The notes beneath the pieces were generated by a model that worked only from the letters and a program-made list of their open reading frames with translations, did no database searches and had not been told where the DNA came from. DNA of 64,000 nt from assembly GCF_022201045.2 (NCBI RefSeq), contig NC_068563.1:2790001-2854000 (forward strand), read 5' to 3'. This DNA comes from Citrus sinensis (lineage: Eukaryota; Streptophyta; Magnoliopsida; Sapindales; Rutaceae). Position numbers and translations under genes: made by a program. Positions 34,388 through 46,336 of this stretch are shown here, in pieces (positions within the stretch are counted from its first letter, which is position 1; every line of letters begins with the position of its first letter).

Positions 34388-35869
34388 ACTATTGTTAACA
34401 TATATGTTTCCATAATATTGATTTTGATGATAACAAACAAAGTTAAGAATGATTAATCTTTTAAGCTCAAATTATTTAATATTCTTTTAAATAAATCATT
34501 ATTTTCACATTATAAATGTTTTGTATTTAATGGAAAAATGATTTTATGAAATTGATTGTTTTTATTCTTTTTAAATAATAAATCATTATTTTCACATTAT
34601 AAATGTTTCATATTTAATGGAAAAATGATTTTATGAAATTGGTTGTTTTTCAAAGTTTATGGTTTAATTGAAAGCATTTTGAAAACTTTGAAACAAACAA
34701 GTATTGCTTGAAATTTTGGTGAAGGACTTATTTGAAAAGTGTCATAGCATTTTGGGCTATAACATAATTTCAGAAAGTTTTGGGATTAACAAAGCATTAC
34801 TTAGAAATTCTGAAATTGGACATATTTGCAAAGTTTCATGACGTGTTGGGCTATGGTACAGTTTTGTAAAGTTTTGGGGTCAAACTGTAATTTTAAAAAA
34901 TAGTGCACTGTACAGGTTACTGTAGCAATCACTGTAGCAAACGGCTAACCGTTTATTTAAAAACGGCTAACCGTTTATTTAAAAAGGCTAACCGATAATT
35001 TCCAGAAAGCATGTTCTTTAAAGTATTGTTAATATGATGATTCTGGAAACTAACGGTGAACCGTTTATTGAAAACGGTTAACCGATTATTTCCAGTTTGC
35101 TAACCTTGAACCGTTTAGTAAGAACGGTTAAACCAAATTTGTTTTGCAGGTCTCTGGAAATTAACGGCGAAAGGGTAAGCCTAAACGGCTAACCGTTTAT
35201 TTGAAAATTAGCCCAACGGTAACTTTGACCGACCGAAACGGTTAACCGTTTAGGGTTAACGGCGAACCGTTTTCTGTCCGACAGTCTATAACGGCTAGTT
35301 TTTCAGCTCCAACTATAAATAAGCTCAATCCAATTCAAACAAGGAGAATTCCAACGATCATCATTGAGCAAAATATTGAGAATACAACTTTCATTGAGCT
35401 TTAAATTCTTGTATTCATCTCATTCATTCACACATTAAGCTTTCACTTGAGATCAAACACATTGTGTGAGAGAGATTCATTTGTAATCTTTTTTGTAAGA
35501 TCAAGTTAAAAGATTGTAAGTGTTGGGATACACTTGGGTTAAGAGATTGGGGATAATCTCTTGTTGTAAAGGTCCATTGACACCTTGAAAGTCAATTGTA
35601 AGCGTTTGAAGCCTTGGGAGGCTAGCTTAGTGAAATCCTCAAGCCCGGTGTGCTTGGAGGCGTGGACGTAGGCGGGGATTGCCGAACCACGTAAAAATCC
35701 TTGAGTTTGCTTTCTCTTCCCTTTCTTATTTATTGTTGTGCTTTTATTGAATTTATTGTTTTCGAATTTATTAAGGCATTAGATTAAATTGTTGTGTGGT
35801 TTGCCTAGGATAATTTTTAAAATTCCAATTGACCCCCCTCTTGGGTTGCCTAGTTAGTATTTCAACTAT
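34388..35869 (+). mobile_element. Solo LTR, family X, second copy
   Basis: The LTR at 34393-35864 (1,472 bp) starts TGTTAACA and ends TATTTCA; perfect ACTAT duplications flank it (34388-34392 and 35865-35869). It has the U5-type motif CGTGGACGTAGGCGGGG and GCCGAACCACGTAAA near 35660-35700, and at 34930-35290 repeated AACGGCTAACCGTTTATTT words, which account for much of its extra length over the copy at 32201. Confidence 0.88.
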
Positions 35870-36104
35870 TTCTTTAAAGGTGCATTGCTTATTAAACAAC
35901 CCAATAAGGTATGTTAATGTTGTTGGGTTTTAAATTTTTTAATTTTGAGAAAAATTTAGAAATTTTCCTCACATTACAATGTTTTATTTTCACCATTTTT
36001 TTTTATACGTAGAAATATATGCAATGTAGATTGTTTAATTATTTTTTTCAGCAATATAACTTATTTATGGCGAAAATGTTTCAAGTCGTACATTCTTTTG
36101 ATAC

Positions 36105-36290
36105 CGTGTACGTCATATAGTTAGTCATGTAGGTCGTGTAAGTAATATAGTCGTGTAAGTCGTGTAGGTCATGTAAGAAATATAGTCGTGTAGGTCATGT
36201 AAGAAATATAGTCGTGTAAGTCATGTAAGAAATATAGTCGTGTAAGTCGTGTAAGTAATATAGTCGTGTAGGTCATGTAAGTCGTGTAGT
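36105..36290 (+). repeat. 26-bp minisatellite, left array
   Basis: Imperfect tandem repeats built on TAGTCGTGTAGGTCATGTAA plus GAAATA, about seven units. Confidence 0.85.
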
Positions 36291-36338
36291 TACTTGTATA
36301 TGAAATTTAATATTATTGTTTTTATTGTATCATCAGAT

Positions 36339-36596
36339 ATGATTTTGGTACGTGTGCCTATTCTCTTTAATGGTGAATGGATTGAGCAAAATGACGAGTA
36401 TAAGTTCAAAGGTTCAAAGGCTAAAGGGATAATGATACCACGATCGATAACATATGCCGAATTGGTGGAGAAGATAGCTGAAGTTATTGATATAGATACT
36501 TCGGAATTCGAAATCACAATGAAGTTCAAACTTAAGACATTTAATCCTATGCCACTAGTTACAATTCAAACCAATGATGATGTGGAATTTTTTTAG
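36339..36596 (+). pseudogene. MuDR transposase N-terminal (PB1-like) domain, lone ORF
   Basis: An 85-codon frame (ATG 36339; an ATG at 36294 would add 15) encodes VRVPILFNGEWIEQND, GSKAKGIMIPRSITYAELV and DIDTSEFEITMKFKLK, ending VTIQTNDDVEFF. This is the N-terminal domain of plant MuDR-type transposases. The frame ends where the linker to the catalytic domain should begin, and no DDE domain, zinc knuckle or further exon was seen downstream. It is a truncated remnant of the surrounding Mutator-like element. Codons and reading frame are well kept for such a small relic, so a short protein is possible but unproven. Confidence 0.75.
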
Positions 36597-37124
36597 ATTC
36601 CAATTTAATTTCACTTCTTTTTTTTAATAATTTTCGTTGACATTTTGTGCATAGCAGCAAATATAAATTCTTAGCACAAATTAAGTCTTTAAAGAACTAA
36701 ATTAATCTAATGATTAATGAAAAAATTCGTGTAATTTTAAAGTCACAATTAAACATATTACAGCCATTTAAATTTTTTTTTTTTTATCTTCAAAATGCTT
36801 TCTTCCCCTGGCCAAGCATACAAGCTTACATGAGGAATGCCTGCATATAATTAATCCATGAAATCAATTAAGAAAAAAAATATCAACTATAGGAAATTAA
36901 TGTAATATTATACACATAAGAACACCATTCACAGTGATAAAATATTTCCACTCATAACTAGACATATCATGACTTACCATGGCTTATAATTGAAAATTAA
37001 GAATCTCTCTAACTAATGACATTTCACAAGGTAAAGGTATATGCACCATTCCAATTTATTGTGAGCCTAATTAAACTAAATGTAATGTGTAGATTCTATT
37101 GACAAGAAACAAAATGTGGAATTG

Positions 37125-37375
37125 AAGGTCATGTAATTGTGTAATACAAGAAGATCGTGTAATTGTATAATACATGAAGGTCGTATAAACATGCAATACA
37201 TGAAGGTCGTATAAACATGCAATACATGAAGGTCGTGTAAACGTGTAATACATGAAGGTCGTGTAATCGTGCAATACATGAAGGTCGTGTAATCGTGCAA
37301 TACATGAAGGTCGTGTAATCGTGCAATATATGAAGGTCGTGTAATCGTGCAATACATGAAGGTCGTGTAATACAC
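37125..37375 (+). repeat. 26-bp minisatellite, right array
   Basis: About nine units of AAGGTCGTGTAATCGTGCAA plus TACATG. It shares GTCGTGTAA and the 26-bp period with the left array on the other side of the MuDR-like ORF. Because 26 is not a multiple of three, all three minus-strand frames stay open with the same peptide repeat; these frames are not genes. Confidence 0.9.
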
Positions 37376-38030
37376 AACCTTGAATCTTACATAACCTTAC
37401 ACGACCAAATCTTGTGTTACATAACAAAATTATAATCAGCACAATCCATTAATTTTTCACAATTTGCATGCAGCAAAACAACTAGAAATTTGTTTTCAAA
37501 TATGTTATGAGAGACTCACAACTAATTAATCTATTTTTTCAATATAAAACCCTAACTTTTTATTTTTTCCCTTGAATATTAACAAGAAAACTAATTACAT
37601 GGAATTACTTGTCTCAACTAGTTACATTCTGACAATTTTGCAATAAATGATCAACTCTCTCCGACGATTATGTAGTGACGAATTATGCTTCACTTTCTCA
37701 GTTGTGGCAGCTTCCCCTTCTCAGGCTTAGTTTGCTCGTGTTGAAGTTCGATTTACCATGTATGGAGAATGAATGTTTGTTTCGGTAGAGGTGATGCCGA
37801 TGAGGGAATTGCAGTATTTGTTTGTTTGAGTTTGATAATGGAGGGAATTGCAGCAGATACATGTTTGTTTGCTTTAGTAGAAAAGGGAAAGGTGTTGTCC
37901 GTTGAGTTGAAATGTTTTAAAATGAGGATAACTTAGTAATTTTCTATCAGTTTTTAAAGGGTATCGATGAAAATTTTGGCAAAAATAAATTTTAGGGTAT
38001 TGAAATAATTTTTAAAGTATGGAGGTGTAC

Positions 38031-38563
38031 CGGGCGCAATTGGCACCAATTTGATAGATTCAAATATAACACGACTGTTAAACGAATGATACAAATATAA
38101 TCTCTTTACTAACCGTATTAATTTTGTTTCAAATTATCACCTTAACGGAAGGTGTATAATTATTGTTAGTAAAAATATGCACAGCACTTCTTGAACTTGG
38201 GAATAACTTCTTCATTTTTTAACATTACATTTTTCCCCTAATCTCCCTAATCTTTAATGGTTGTCTTCTAAAATTTAAAAAGGTATGTTAAACAATCTCA
38301 TCAACTGTTTAATTTGATGTCTTTTTTTAATATTAATATTAATTTTATAATATTTTTATAAAATCTTACTCTTGAGTGTAAAAACTCTTCCACTAAATCC
38401 AAAGATGATTGATCATTAAGTTGCAAGTAAAGAAAGTTAATAACTTTTATTCTACGATAGTATAAATAATATAAATGTCCTCTTATCCTATTGTTTGTCA
38501 TAATCATCTAATGTCGAATCATTTCTTATTCAAGCCATTAAATATAAGTAGTATTTCACATAT
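38031..38563. other. AT-rich intergenic
   Basis: No gene or clear repeat; it forms the 3' flank of the UGT at 38564. Confidence 0.5.
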
Positions 38564-40009
38564 TCAAATTCTGGACACAGACTTGAGCTCCTGAAGCAAA
38601 GCCTCGGCATCAATAAAAGATGACCCACCTTCTTCAACGGCATTCTTAGCTTTCTCACCCAGCTCTCCGGCTCTCCTCCTCATCTCCGCCGCCTCCTCTC
38701 CGGTACCCATTAGCCTTTTCACGGCCACCTCCACCTTGTCTCTCCCCACAGCAGCACTAGGCTCAGTGCTCCAAGACACCCAGTTCACACTCCCAACTTT
38801 CACACCAATCTTCAACACATCACTAATCAACTTCTCATTCGAAAACTGCTCTGCTGTTATGGGCCATGTTACCATTGGCACCCCGGCACTCACACTTTCA
38901 AGCGTTGAATTCCAGCCACAGTGAGTCATAAAACCCCCCACTGCCGCGTGTTCTAGTATCAAAAGCTGCGGTGCCCATCCTCGTATTATTAGACCTCTCT
39001 TGGATTCTCTCATCCTCTCTTCAAATCCGCTTGGCAACCAATTCTCTTCAATACCATTCTCCTTTCTAGTTCCAGGAGATTGAAATATCTTTCCTACAAC
39101 CCAAATGAATGAGTGATTTGAAGCTTCAAGCCCGTATGCAATCTCCAGGAGTTGTTCAGGAGCCAAACGAGCTAAGCTTCCGAAACTAATGTAAAGAACT
39201 GAATTGGTTTCTTTACTGTCAAGGAAGCTAAGAATTTTTCCTTCATCAATACTGGTCTTATGGCCTCTTTCAGCTTTATCTTCAATGTTGCTGTTACATA
39301 AAGAAACTGGACCGACGAACCAAGCTTTGTCATTACCCAAATCTTGCTTAAAATACTCCACATAAGCTGGCTCCAAGTCGTAAAAACTGTTGACAACAAT
39401 CCCAAAACTTTTCTCCTCCGGTTTTGCAAACATTTTATGAACGGACCCAGCTTCTTGTTGTCTGGCACAAACCGGAAGCTGAGAGCTGGTCAATTCAATT
39501 TTATCAGGAAGACCAGGAACAACAAATGGCTCATAATCACAGCTCACCTTCTCATGAGGCTTATACTTCCTTACGTTTTCCAGAACACAACGGGAGAAGC
39601 AGCAATTGCCATTAAACACAATTCTTGGAATATTCATACTGTTAATGACATCAGCAGACCAATGATGAAACATATCATGGACTATGCAGTCTGGTCTGGA
39701 ATCGAGGAGGAGTGATTTGAGAGGCTCCTGAAGCATGGAAGTGTCGGTTCGGGGTGTAGCAGACATGTCCGTGTCTGGTATCTCGATGTCGTCGGGTAAA
39801 TGGAGGGTTTTGATGGTGATGGGGAGGCCGGATTGTTGGTTCCGGTTGATGGATTGTTGGAAAGAACGGGCGTGTTTTGGGGATGTGATGATGGTTGATT
39901 TGGCTCCATGAGCGGCAAAGATTCTGGCTATGTCTACCATGGGGATTTGGTGACCTCCTCCTACATAAGGGAAGAAGAACATTTCAACTGGGGAAGATTT
40001 TGAGTCCAT
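38564..40009 (-). CDS. UDP-glycosyltransferase, abscisate beta-glucosyltransferase-like
   Basis: Intact single-exon UGT of 481 residues from ATG 40009. An in-frame ATG at 40102 would add 31 hydrophobic residues that plant UGTs do not have. Catalytic H20 lies in VGGGHQIP, the partner is D112 (IVHDMFHHW), and the PSPG box runs W345-Q388 ([14 protein letters not shown]...TAEQF). The N-terminus (VEMFFFPYVGGGHQIPMVD), IPDTDMS and the NWVSWSTEPSAAVGRDK segment resemble abscisate beta-glucosyltransferases, which convert abscisic acid to its glucose ester in the cytosol. That substrate is inferred from resemblance only. It belongs to a different UGT branch from the cluster at 3.9-30 kb; relics of its type lie at 29815 and 40787. 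Confidence 0.9.
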   Translation of the reverse strand: MDSKSSPVEMFFFPYVGGGHQIPMVDIARIFAAHGAKSTIITSPKHARSFQQSINRNQQSGLPITIKTLHLPDDIEIPDTDMSATPRTDTSMLQEPLKSLLLDSRPDCIVHDMFHHWSADVINSMNIPRIVFNGNCCFSRCVLENVRKYKPHEKVSCDYEPFVVPGLPDKIELTSSQLPVCARQQEAGSVHKMFAKPEEKSFGIVVNSFYDLEPAYVEYFKQDLGNDKAWFVGPVSLCNSNIEDKAERGHKTSIDEGKILSFLDSKETNSVLYISFGSLARLAPEQLLEIAYGLEASNHSFIWVVGKIFQSPGTRKENGIEENWLPSGFEERMRESKRGLIIRGWAPQLLILEHAAVGGFMTHCGWNSTLESVSAGVPMVTWPITAEQFSNEKLISDVLKIGVKVGSVNWVSWSTEPSAAVGRDKVEVAVKRLMGTGEEAAEMRRRAGELGEKAKNAVEEGGSSFIDAEALLQELKSVSRI

Positions 40010-40786
40010 GGATACGAGGAGAATGAGCAAATTGAAAGTAGGACTGGCTTGTGAAGAGAGAAGCAGGGAATTTAAAGGGATTCTACCAAGAAGAATGTTC
40101 AAATTATTGAGTCGCTATTATACAAAATAGCTTACCTGTGGAGGGACGTCATCCAGCATATTTGATACAGCCGTCAGTCTCACAGTGCTGTCAAATATGA
40201 AGAATCTAATGTCATAATGTAAAACCTTCAGTAGTTCCTCTTGAGCCAATTGGACCCCCAGTGCAATGAATTATGTCTGCCCATTATCGAAGTCGAGAAG
40301 TAAATTGTAAGCGCCTAGGTGAAAAATGCCATGAGAGCCTAGCGAAACTGTTTTTTCCCTTCTAAATTCAAACTTTGGGCATGTTTACTTTTCAAAAAAA
40401 TTTGCTGAAATTTGTTCAAGTTGTTTGGTATGTGCAAAATTCAGGCTCTTTTGCCATCTCTAATCTGTATAGTTTTGATTGATTAAGAGGTGAAATGAAA
40501 TTTTATACTTTTAAAGAGGCAAAAGGAGTCTGGATTTTGTTGGAAATTGGGAAGAAGAGACTATGGAGAGAAGAGAAATAAATGCATGATTTTCTATAAC
40601 AACAAACATCAGCATTTAAAAACAAGAATCACACACGTCTATCCTAAGGGCGACTACAAACTAACAAAGACTTGGAAGCTATCCAAGAGGGACTTATTTG
40701 ATCCCTTTCTAGTTCAGAATTCTCCCCTGTTCGCATTTTCGGCAAGACCTAAGCTCTCCGATGAATTTTCTCACATTAACATAAAG
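40010..40786. other. UGT promoter region and intergenic
   Basis: No supported gene. The UGT at 38564 should be driven from here. An 86-codon plus frame at 40547-40807 shows no recognisable domain and runs into the next UGT pseudogene antisense. Confidence 0.45.
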
Positions 40787-41717
40787 AAGAACCACCATTT
40801 TCAATAGCTTCCTTTGCCTTGTCTCCCAATTATTTTGCTCTCTTTCTGATATCAGCAACTTCCTGCTCTTTGCTACTCATCAGTTTACTCACTGCCTTAA
40901 CCACTTCGTCTCTCCTCACCTTCACTCTCGCCTCATTTCCTACTGAAATGCCAATATTCAGCACATCTGTAACAAAATTTTCTTATTATAAAATTGCTTA
41001 GATGTAATAGGCCAAGTGATCATTGGCACACTCGCAGGCACACCTTCTGAAGTTGAGTTCCATCCAAAATGTGACATAAGTCCTCCCACAGATTCATGTT
41101 CAAGAATCAGAAGCTGCAGTGCCCAACCATGAATAACGATCCCTCGATTGATCTTGTTAACTCAATCTTGTCAGGCAGCCCTTGTAGCTGAAAAGCTTCC
41201 AAGTCCGAAACAACCTTCTCATGGGTTACATACTGTCTGATGCTCTCTTCAGCACACAAAGGGAACAACAACCAGTGCCATGGAAGACTATTATTGGAAT
41301 TCCAAGCCTGTTAGCAATATCAGCTCTTCATGGACGAAACATGTCGCTGACTATGCAATCAGGTTTTGTTTCTACGAAGGACTTGCTCAAGTGGGTCTTG
41401 CAGCTTCATGGTGGCCGTGAAGAGCTTTGAAGACAAATCATCAGAAGTGATAGCTAATTGGTTTTCACACCCATCAGATAACCCAAATTCTTCTGCAGGT
41501 AATTTGGGTGTATGGAAACTGATGTTGAGGCTAATTGTTGGTCTCGCTGATGGTTTTCTGGAGTAGAAGGGCATTGTGGGGTGTTGTTATAATGGTGGCT
41601 TTTTAAGGTTTACCCGTGAGTGGCAGAAGCTCTGTCCAAATTTACTACGGGGATCAAGTGGCCTTCCGGTATCTAAGGAAAGAAGCTTATTTGTGGCATA
41701 GAGGCCTGTGAATCCAT
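40787..41717 (-). pseudogene. UGT pseudogene with internal deletion
   Basis: A minus-strand UGT from ATG 41717 (MDSQAS...) with stops and frameshifts in the N-terminal region. Near 41150 the N-terminal half (ending around a NKIELT-like site) jumps into RGIVIHGWALQLLILEHESV, so roughly 150 codons including the domain linker are lost. The PSPG box is degenerate (SHFGWNSTSEG, with Cys changed to Phe, and SKQF for AEQF). The C-terminal KAIENGGSS-like end is near 40790. It is related to the gene at 38564. Confidence 0.85.
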
Positions 41718-42481
41718 GGATGTCAAAGAAGTTGCTAGTAGCTTGGAAATATTGTCTGGGTTTCACGATAGTGTTTTGGATACAACAAAGGCACGGGAAA
41801 TAAACCCTTCATTGTTTTAAGAAGCCTCCATGTACTAGGACGTTCGACTGCTAATACGTTAGAAAAACCATCAACGGATGGCAACAGATAAAGAAAACTT
41901 GTTTTTGTCAATAACTGAGATGAAATTCAGAACAGAATTTAATGCACAGGCAGCACGGCTATATAATGACAATGCCCAGACTGATATAATGGAAAAATGA
42001 AAGTTGCCTCGTTTGGTAGATGGTTACCAATTTTTAAGAAGGATGAGAAGTTATAACGATGGATAATTAAACAAATCTATGCTCGTAACAAATTTACAGA
42101 GGAATAGTTGTTTATGTTATAAAAAGTAGATTGCTTCCAAGTGAAATCTGGTCTTCGCAAATGATATGGAATCTTAATAAACCTATGATATGGAATCTTA
42201 TCAAACCTATTACCTATACATATATAGCATTTTTTTTCAACTAAGCCATCTTAGCTACAAAGCATTCAACATCAATAAGGCTCTAAAAGGCACGAGAACA
42301 ATAAACCGCCTTCCTCTGGATCTTGAACCAGGTTGAAAGCATACGTCTGGGATAACACAGAACTACCCTTACTATACTCACCCCAATTAACTACCTAGAC
42401 TGGACAGAATAATCAGTGGGTGCAAAAAGAATGAAAGCTTTGTTGTAGTACAAAAACCAAGAATCTTATGTGATACTGTAA
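41718..42481. other. Intergenic and CBSX 3' region
   Basis: No coding region seen. The part next to 42482 is presumably CBSX 3' UTR. Confidence 0.45.
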
Positions 42482-45400
42482 TTATGTCGATCTTTCACCA
42501 TCCCGTTTTATCTGGAGGGCAGCTCTAACCACATTTCCTCTTGTGATGAGTCCAACCTTCAAGATTTAAACATGGGCCAATAAGTATCCGTCTACTGATG
42601 GGCAATCCAACTAATGAAATTTTCAGTAATAGATATTAAAATTCTTACCAGCTTGCCATAACCATCTACTACCGGCAGTCTACGGTATTTTGTTTCAAGC
42701 AACAACCTGCCAATAAATTATTAGATTTAGCGAATTTCAGAGATTCAGCTTTTGCAGGCTAGAAAGGAGGGAATGGCATAATAGTTATCAAATGTGCCTA
42801 GGCGTTGTTTTTTTATTTTGAATGCCAAATTTGATATGATAATCACTCTTTGCGTTTGGCATCATCATTTTGAAAATTAGGAATTTAACAATTAGTTCCA
42901 TTACCACAAAAGCTTGAAAAGAGGTGCAGAAAATGCATCAAATGCTCGTTACTAGAACTCTTTCCTTCAATTAACATAATCATTGGAAAAATACACTTGA
43001 TACTTGGATTTTTGGATAAGAAAATAGATTAGACGACCATTAATGAATAGACAGTTTGTAAAAAAAAATAATAATTAAAAAGCAGATGAATTGAATACCT
43101 AGCAGCATCTTCTAAGTTGGTGTTTTCATGAACAACGAGCGGAGCAGGCGTCATCAAGTCACCAACAACTTTTCCATTAGTCTTACTAAGAAGTCTCTGT
43201 AACTCATTGAATGTCTGCCACAAGTGCACAAATCAGAGAAAGCAGCAGATGCAAGCCATTTGTTCACATAGTTCATAACACAAGCTAAAGACAAAAACAC
43301 ACACACACACAAAAATTAAAAAAAAAAAGAGAAAGAGAGATTGTGGAGGAAGGGGGAGTGCAATGATGATGCCAAAGGTTTCGACGCTCTCAATCATGAC
43401 TGTTCAGATTATGTACAAAGTCTTTGGTTTCCATTTTTCACAAAATAACAGAAACCTCTAAAGAAGCTGACTTATAAATCCAAAGTTTTGCCCTAAATGA
43501 TATTTGTGATTTTGGTGCTCTGATTTGCCTAAGTTTTTTAGTGTTGATATAGTGGCATATAAGTCCAATTCCGTTTATGGATATACAATTCTGCAATATG
43601 ACTTTCAGCCTACTTTTAATCCTGTGGATGCCATCTTATGCCAATGCCACATGCTGATAAAATATCTGAAACATTAATCTATTGTTAGCACAATATCATT
43701 ATGTTCACGGACCCTCGATTTCAGTGAAGACAACCCTACAAAAGCTAATTCCTCTAAGAAATCTAACAGTCATACTGAAGAACCCATATGAGTATATGCT
43801 CACATGCCCAGATTTGGCATGCCACAACAATAGTAGCATAATAAATGGTTTCTTGGATGAGTGTTGAGAAAGAATGCAATTACAATGAGATCAAACTAAC
43901 ACAATTAGTTGCTGTATCAACAATTAACATCTTTTCATCAAATTCAAATCCCAAAGAAAAGGAAATAAAACTGAACAGTTCTCACATACTTTCCAACTAC
44001 TATTGACGTTAGGAAACAAGCTTGTGTCATTTTGATTGCCACCTGGTAGCCATAAAAAGATATATCAGTGACAGTTGCACAGAAAAATTTCAAGATGATC
44101 CAAATGTAATGTCCAATATGGAAAATTTCAAGAGTTAGTCAATCAATGATGAGAAAAAACAGTATCAAAGCACCGTAGAACAGAGCAGCAGCTAGTTTGT
44201 TGTCTTAATACTCAAATCATGATCGAGTTGGCCCCTTCTAATGTGGATATCTTTCCTTATGTGCTATGCAAATTGAGAAAAGGAAGACTGTTTTTGGCAC
44301 ACATTTCAGATCTCCCCACACACAACCATATCCATTCCAATTATAGGCAAAGAGAAGAGCAGTTGCTTCACCGACTCATCTCAAATTATTATAGACAATT
44401 GTTATCTCGCAGAAATTAATGTCTGATCCAGACTCCTTCTATATTTCATAAACGCCTCCGAAGTTCCTGACACTCTGATCTAAAAACAATTTATATGTCC
44501 TTCCGAAATTAAACTTCTGATACTAGATAGGAACCTAAACATGTTCAGAATCTGTGTCAAGTAAATTCATGTCCTCCATTACTTATAATTTTCTACCAAA
44601 GGAAAAGGCAAGGGCCAAATTAAAATATTATATGAACTGCTATGTCAAAAAGGAAGAAATTATATTAGCAGTCATTGCCCTTCTACAGTTTTTAGGAAAC
44701 CACAGTTTATTCCTCCAACAAATTTTAACAACCAGTGAGCAAAATAAGCATTCCCAGAATTGAAACCGAAATAAAGATGGAAGCCAAGTTTTCTCATACT
44801 ACCTGAAATGGAATCAAGTGCTAGCAAGTCATAATCTGAAACAACACCAACCTACAGTGAAAATTAACTGGAATCAATGAGTTAACTACTACAATCAACA
44901 TTATTTAGGAAACCACAGATACATCATATCAACCAAAACATAATCTGAAACAACACCAACCTACAGAGAAAATTAACTGGAATCAATGAGTTAACTACTA
45001 CAATCACCTACGTTATTTAGGAAACCACAGATACATCATATCAACCAAAACATAGAGGTGGATTAGCAGTAGTATTTAGTTAATTTTTGGATTCCATTAA
45101 CAAATAAAAAAAATTGTCACAAAAGGATTCTACCTTACAAGAAAATGGCATGTCTTCAACCACTTGATTTAACATCTAACCAAAGACCGAGGGTTTAAAG
45201 GTCCCAAGTAGATAATATAAAATTGTAAAAAAGCAGGTGTTCATTGTTTTGCTCAAAAGTGAAGATCTTAAGGAGATGGTAAGAAACAAACATTATCATC
45301 CTTTTCCTCTGTTAAAATACACATTTGCATTTAAGAATAAAGCAATATACATTCAAATAATATCAAAAAGCAGTACATCCATTATTCTCTCTGTATAATT

Positions 45401-46336
45401 TATCGGTACTCCAAAGTAAAATCTCCAGCAAACACAAAATGAAAGTTGATATCGTAATCACAAAATCTCATCTACGAACTACACCAAGGGTGTGTTTGCA
45501 ACTGTTGTGTTTCTGCTTAATTGTGAAAACACTGCCTTTTATTTGGCAATTGACATTTACCAACCATTCTGCCAAAGTATTATACTCAATTCGTAGTGAT
45601 TCCATTTCACAGTCATCGTGGACTGTATAATTATAAGCCACAGCATCTCAAACGCAAAGATACTATAAACAATAAAATATACATTATGTCGGTATACAAA
45701 CAGCGAATGAGAAAGTAATCAAAATTACCAGCTTCCAGTCGTCATCAATCACAGGAAAACCGGTAATTCTCTTCTCCACAAGACGTTCTAAAGCTGTAAT
45801 CGCGCATTTTTATTTGAATCAAGTCAAAATAATTAATTAGTAATAAAACGAGATAGGAACAGAGGCTGCCACGTGTCACAAATACCTTCATCGACCGTTG
45901 TAGTAGTCTTTACAGCGTGTAGATCCTCTTTCTTCGTCATGAAGTCACCAACTGTGTACGTTCCATTTCTCGGCTGCAATAACCGTACAAATATTTATAT
46001 CAATAATTTAGCACTCGTTAATTACTTGACACACAAGTTTTTAACCAAATCTGTACGTGAATCAAATTCAAAACCGTACGACCATATTATCTCATCATCG
46101 TAGTGATCAACTGAAAGCGAAACGGTACTACTTACAGGAACGGAGTTGGTGATCCCGATGCCGTTGTGAGCAAAAGCCTTCACCTCGCGAGAGACAGTGA
46201 AAAAACGTAGTCGTTTGGAGAGATGCGAAGGAGTGGCCACCGTGATCGGTAACTGAAGGTGAGGAACGGAGTTAATAACGCCGTTGGCGTTGAGTCGCGC
46301 GAGTGTGAGACAACTGGGAATCGAAATCGAGCTCAT
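42482..46336 (-). CDS. CBSX: CBS-domain protein, plastid CBSX1/CBSX2 type
   Basis: Eight coding exons on the minus strand: 46336-46136, 45973-45886, 45793-45729, 44851-44803, 44042-43990, 43214-43099, 42706-42649 and 42556-42482. All junctions are GT-AG and phases agree, giving 705 nt (234 residues, near the ~236 of Arabidopsis CBSX1). Residues 1-67 form a Ser-rich plastid transit peptide. CBS domain 1 covers about 73-134 (VGDFMTKK...TGFPVIDDDWKLVGVVSDYD) and CBS domain 2 about 168-228 (VGDLMTPAP...RRLPVVD, LVGLITRGNVVRAALQI). These proteins bind adenosine nucleotides and modulate thioredoxins in the chloroplast stroma. ATG 46336 was chosen over an in-frame ATG at 46360 because MSSISIPSCL suits a transit peptide. 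Which of the two CBSX paralogues it represents is not resolved. Confidence 0.93.
44830..45050. repeat. ~110-bp tandem duplication covering the start of CBSX exon 4
   Basis: Copy 1 (44830-44938) and copy 2 (44939-45050) are nearly identical. Copy 1 includes the acceptor and first 22 nt of exon 4; copy 2 therefore supplies a second acceptor followed by the same exon start, with no matching donor seen nearby. Confidence 0.85.

Larger units (their letters stand above)
34110..38030. mobile_element. Decayed Mutator-like element (approximate ends)
   Basis: Inverted, diverged ends of about 80-100 bp (34120-34210 and 37930-38030) share ATACCC-rich words and ...CATGGATACCC / CATCGATACCC. The interior holds a MuDR N-terminal ORF and minisatellites. 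A solo LTR has inserted at 34393-35864. A clear 9-bp target duplication was not found, so the borders are approximate. Confidence 0.5.

Noticed and set aside
37125-37375. Possible CRISPR-like array of regular repeats
   Set aside because: Units are contiguous 26-bp repeats without unique spacers, and this is a plant nuclear sequence.
37071-37442. Three overlapping minus-strand open frames with a repeated peptide (RPSCI-ARLHDLH type)
   Set aside because: They are produced by the 26-bp minisatellite, which stays open in all three frames; no start context or homology.
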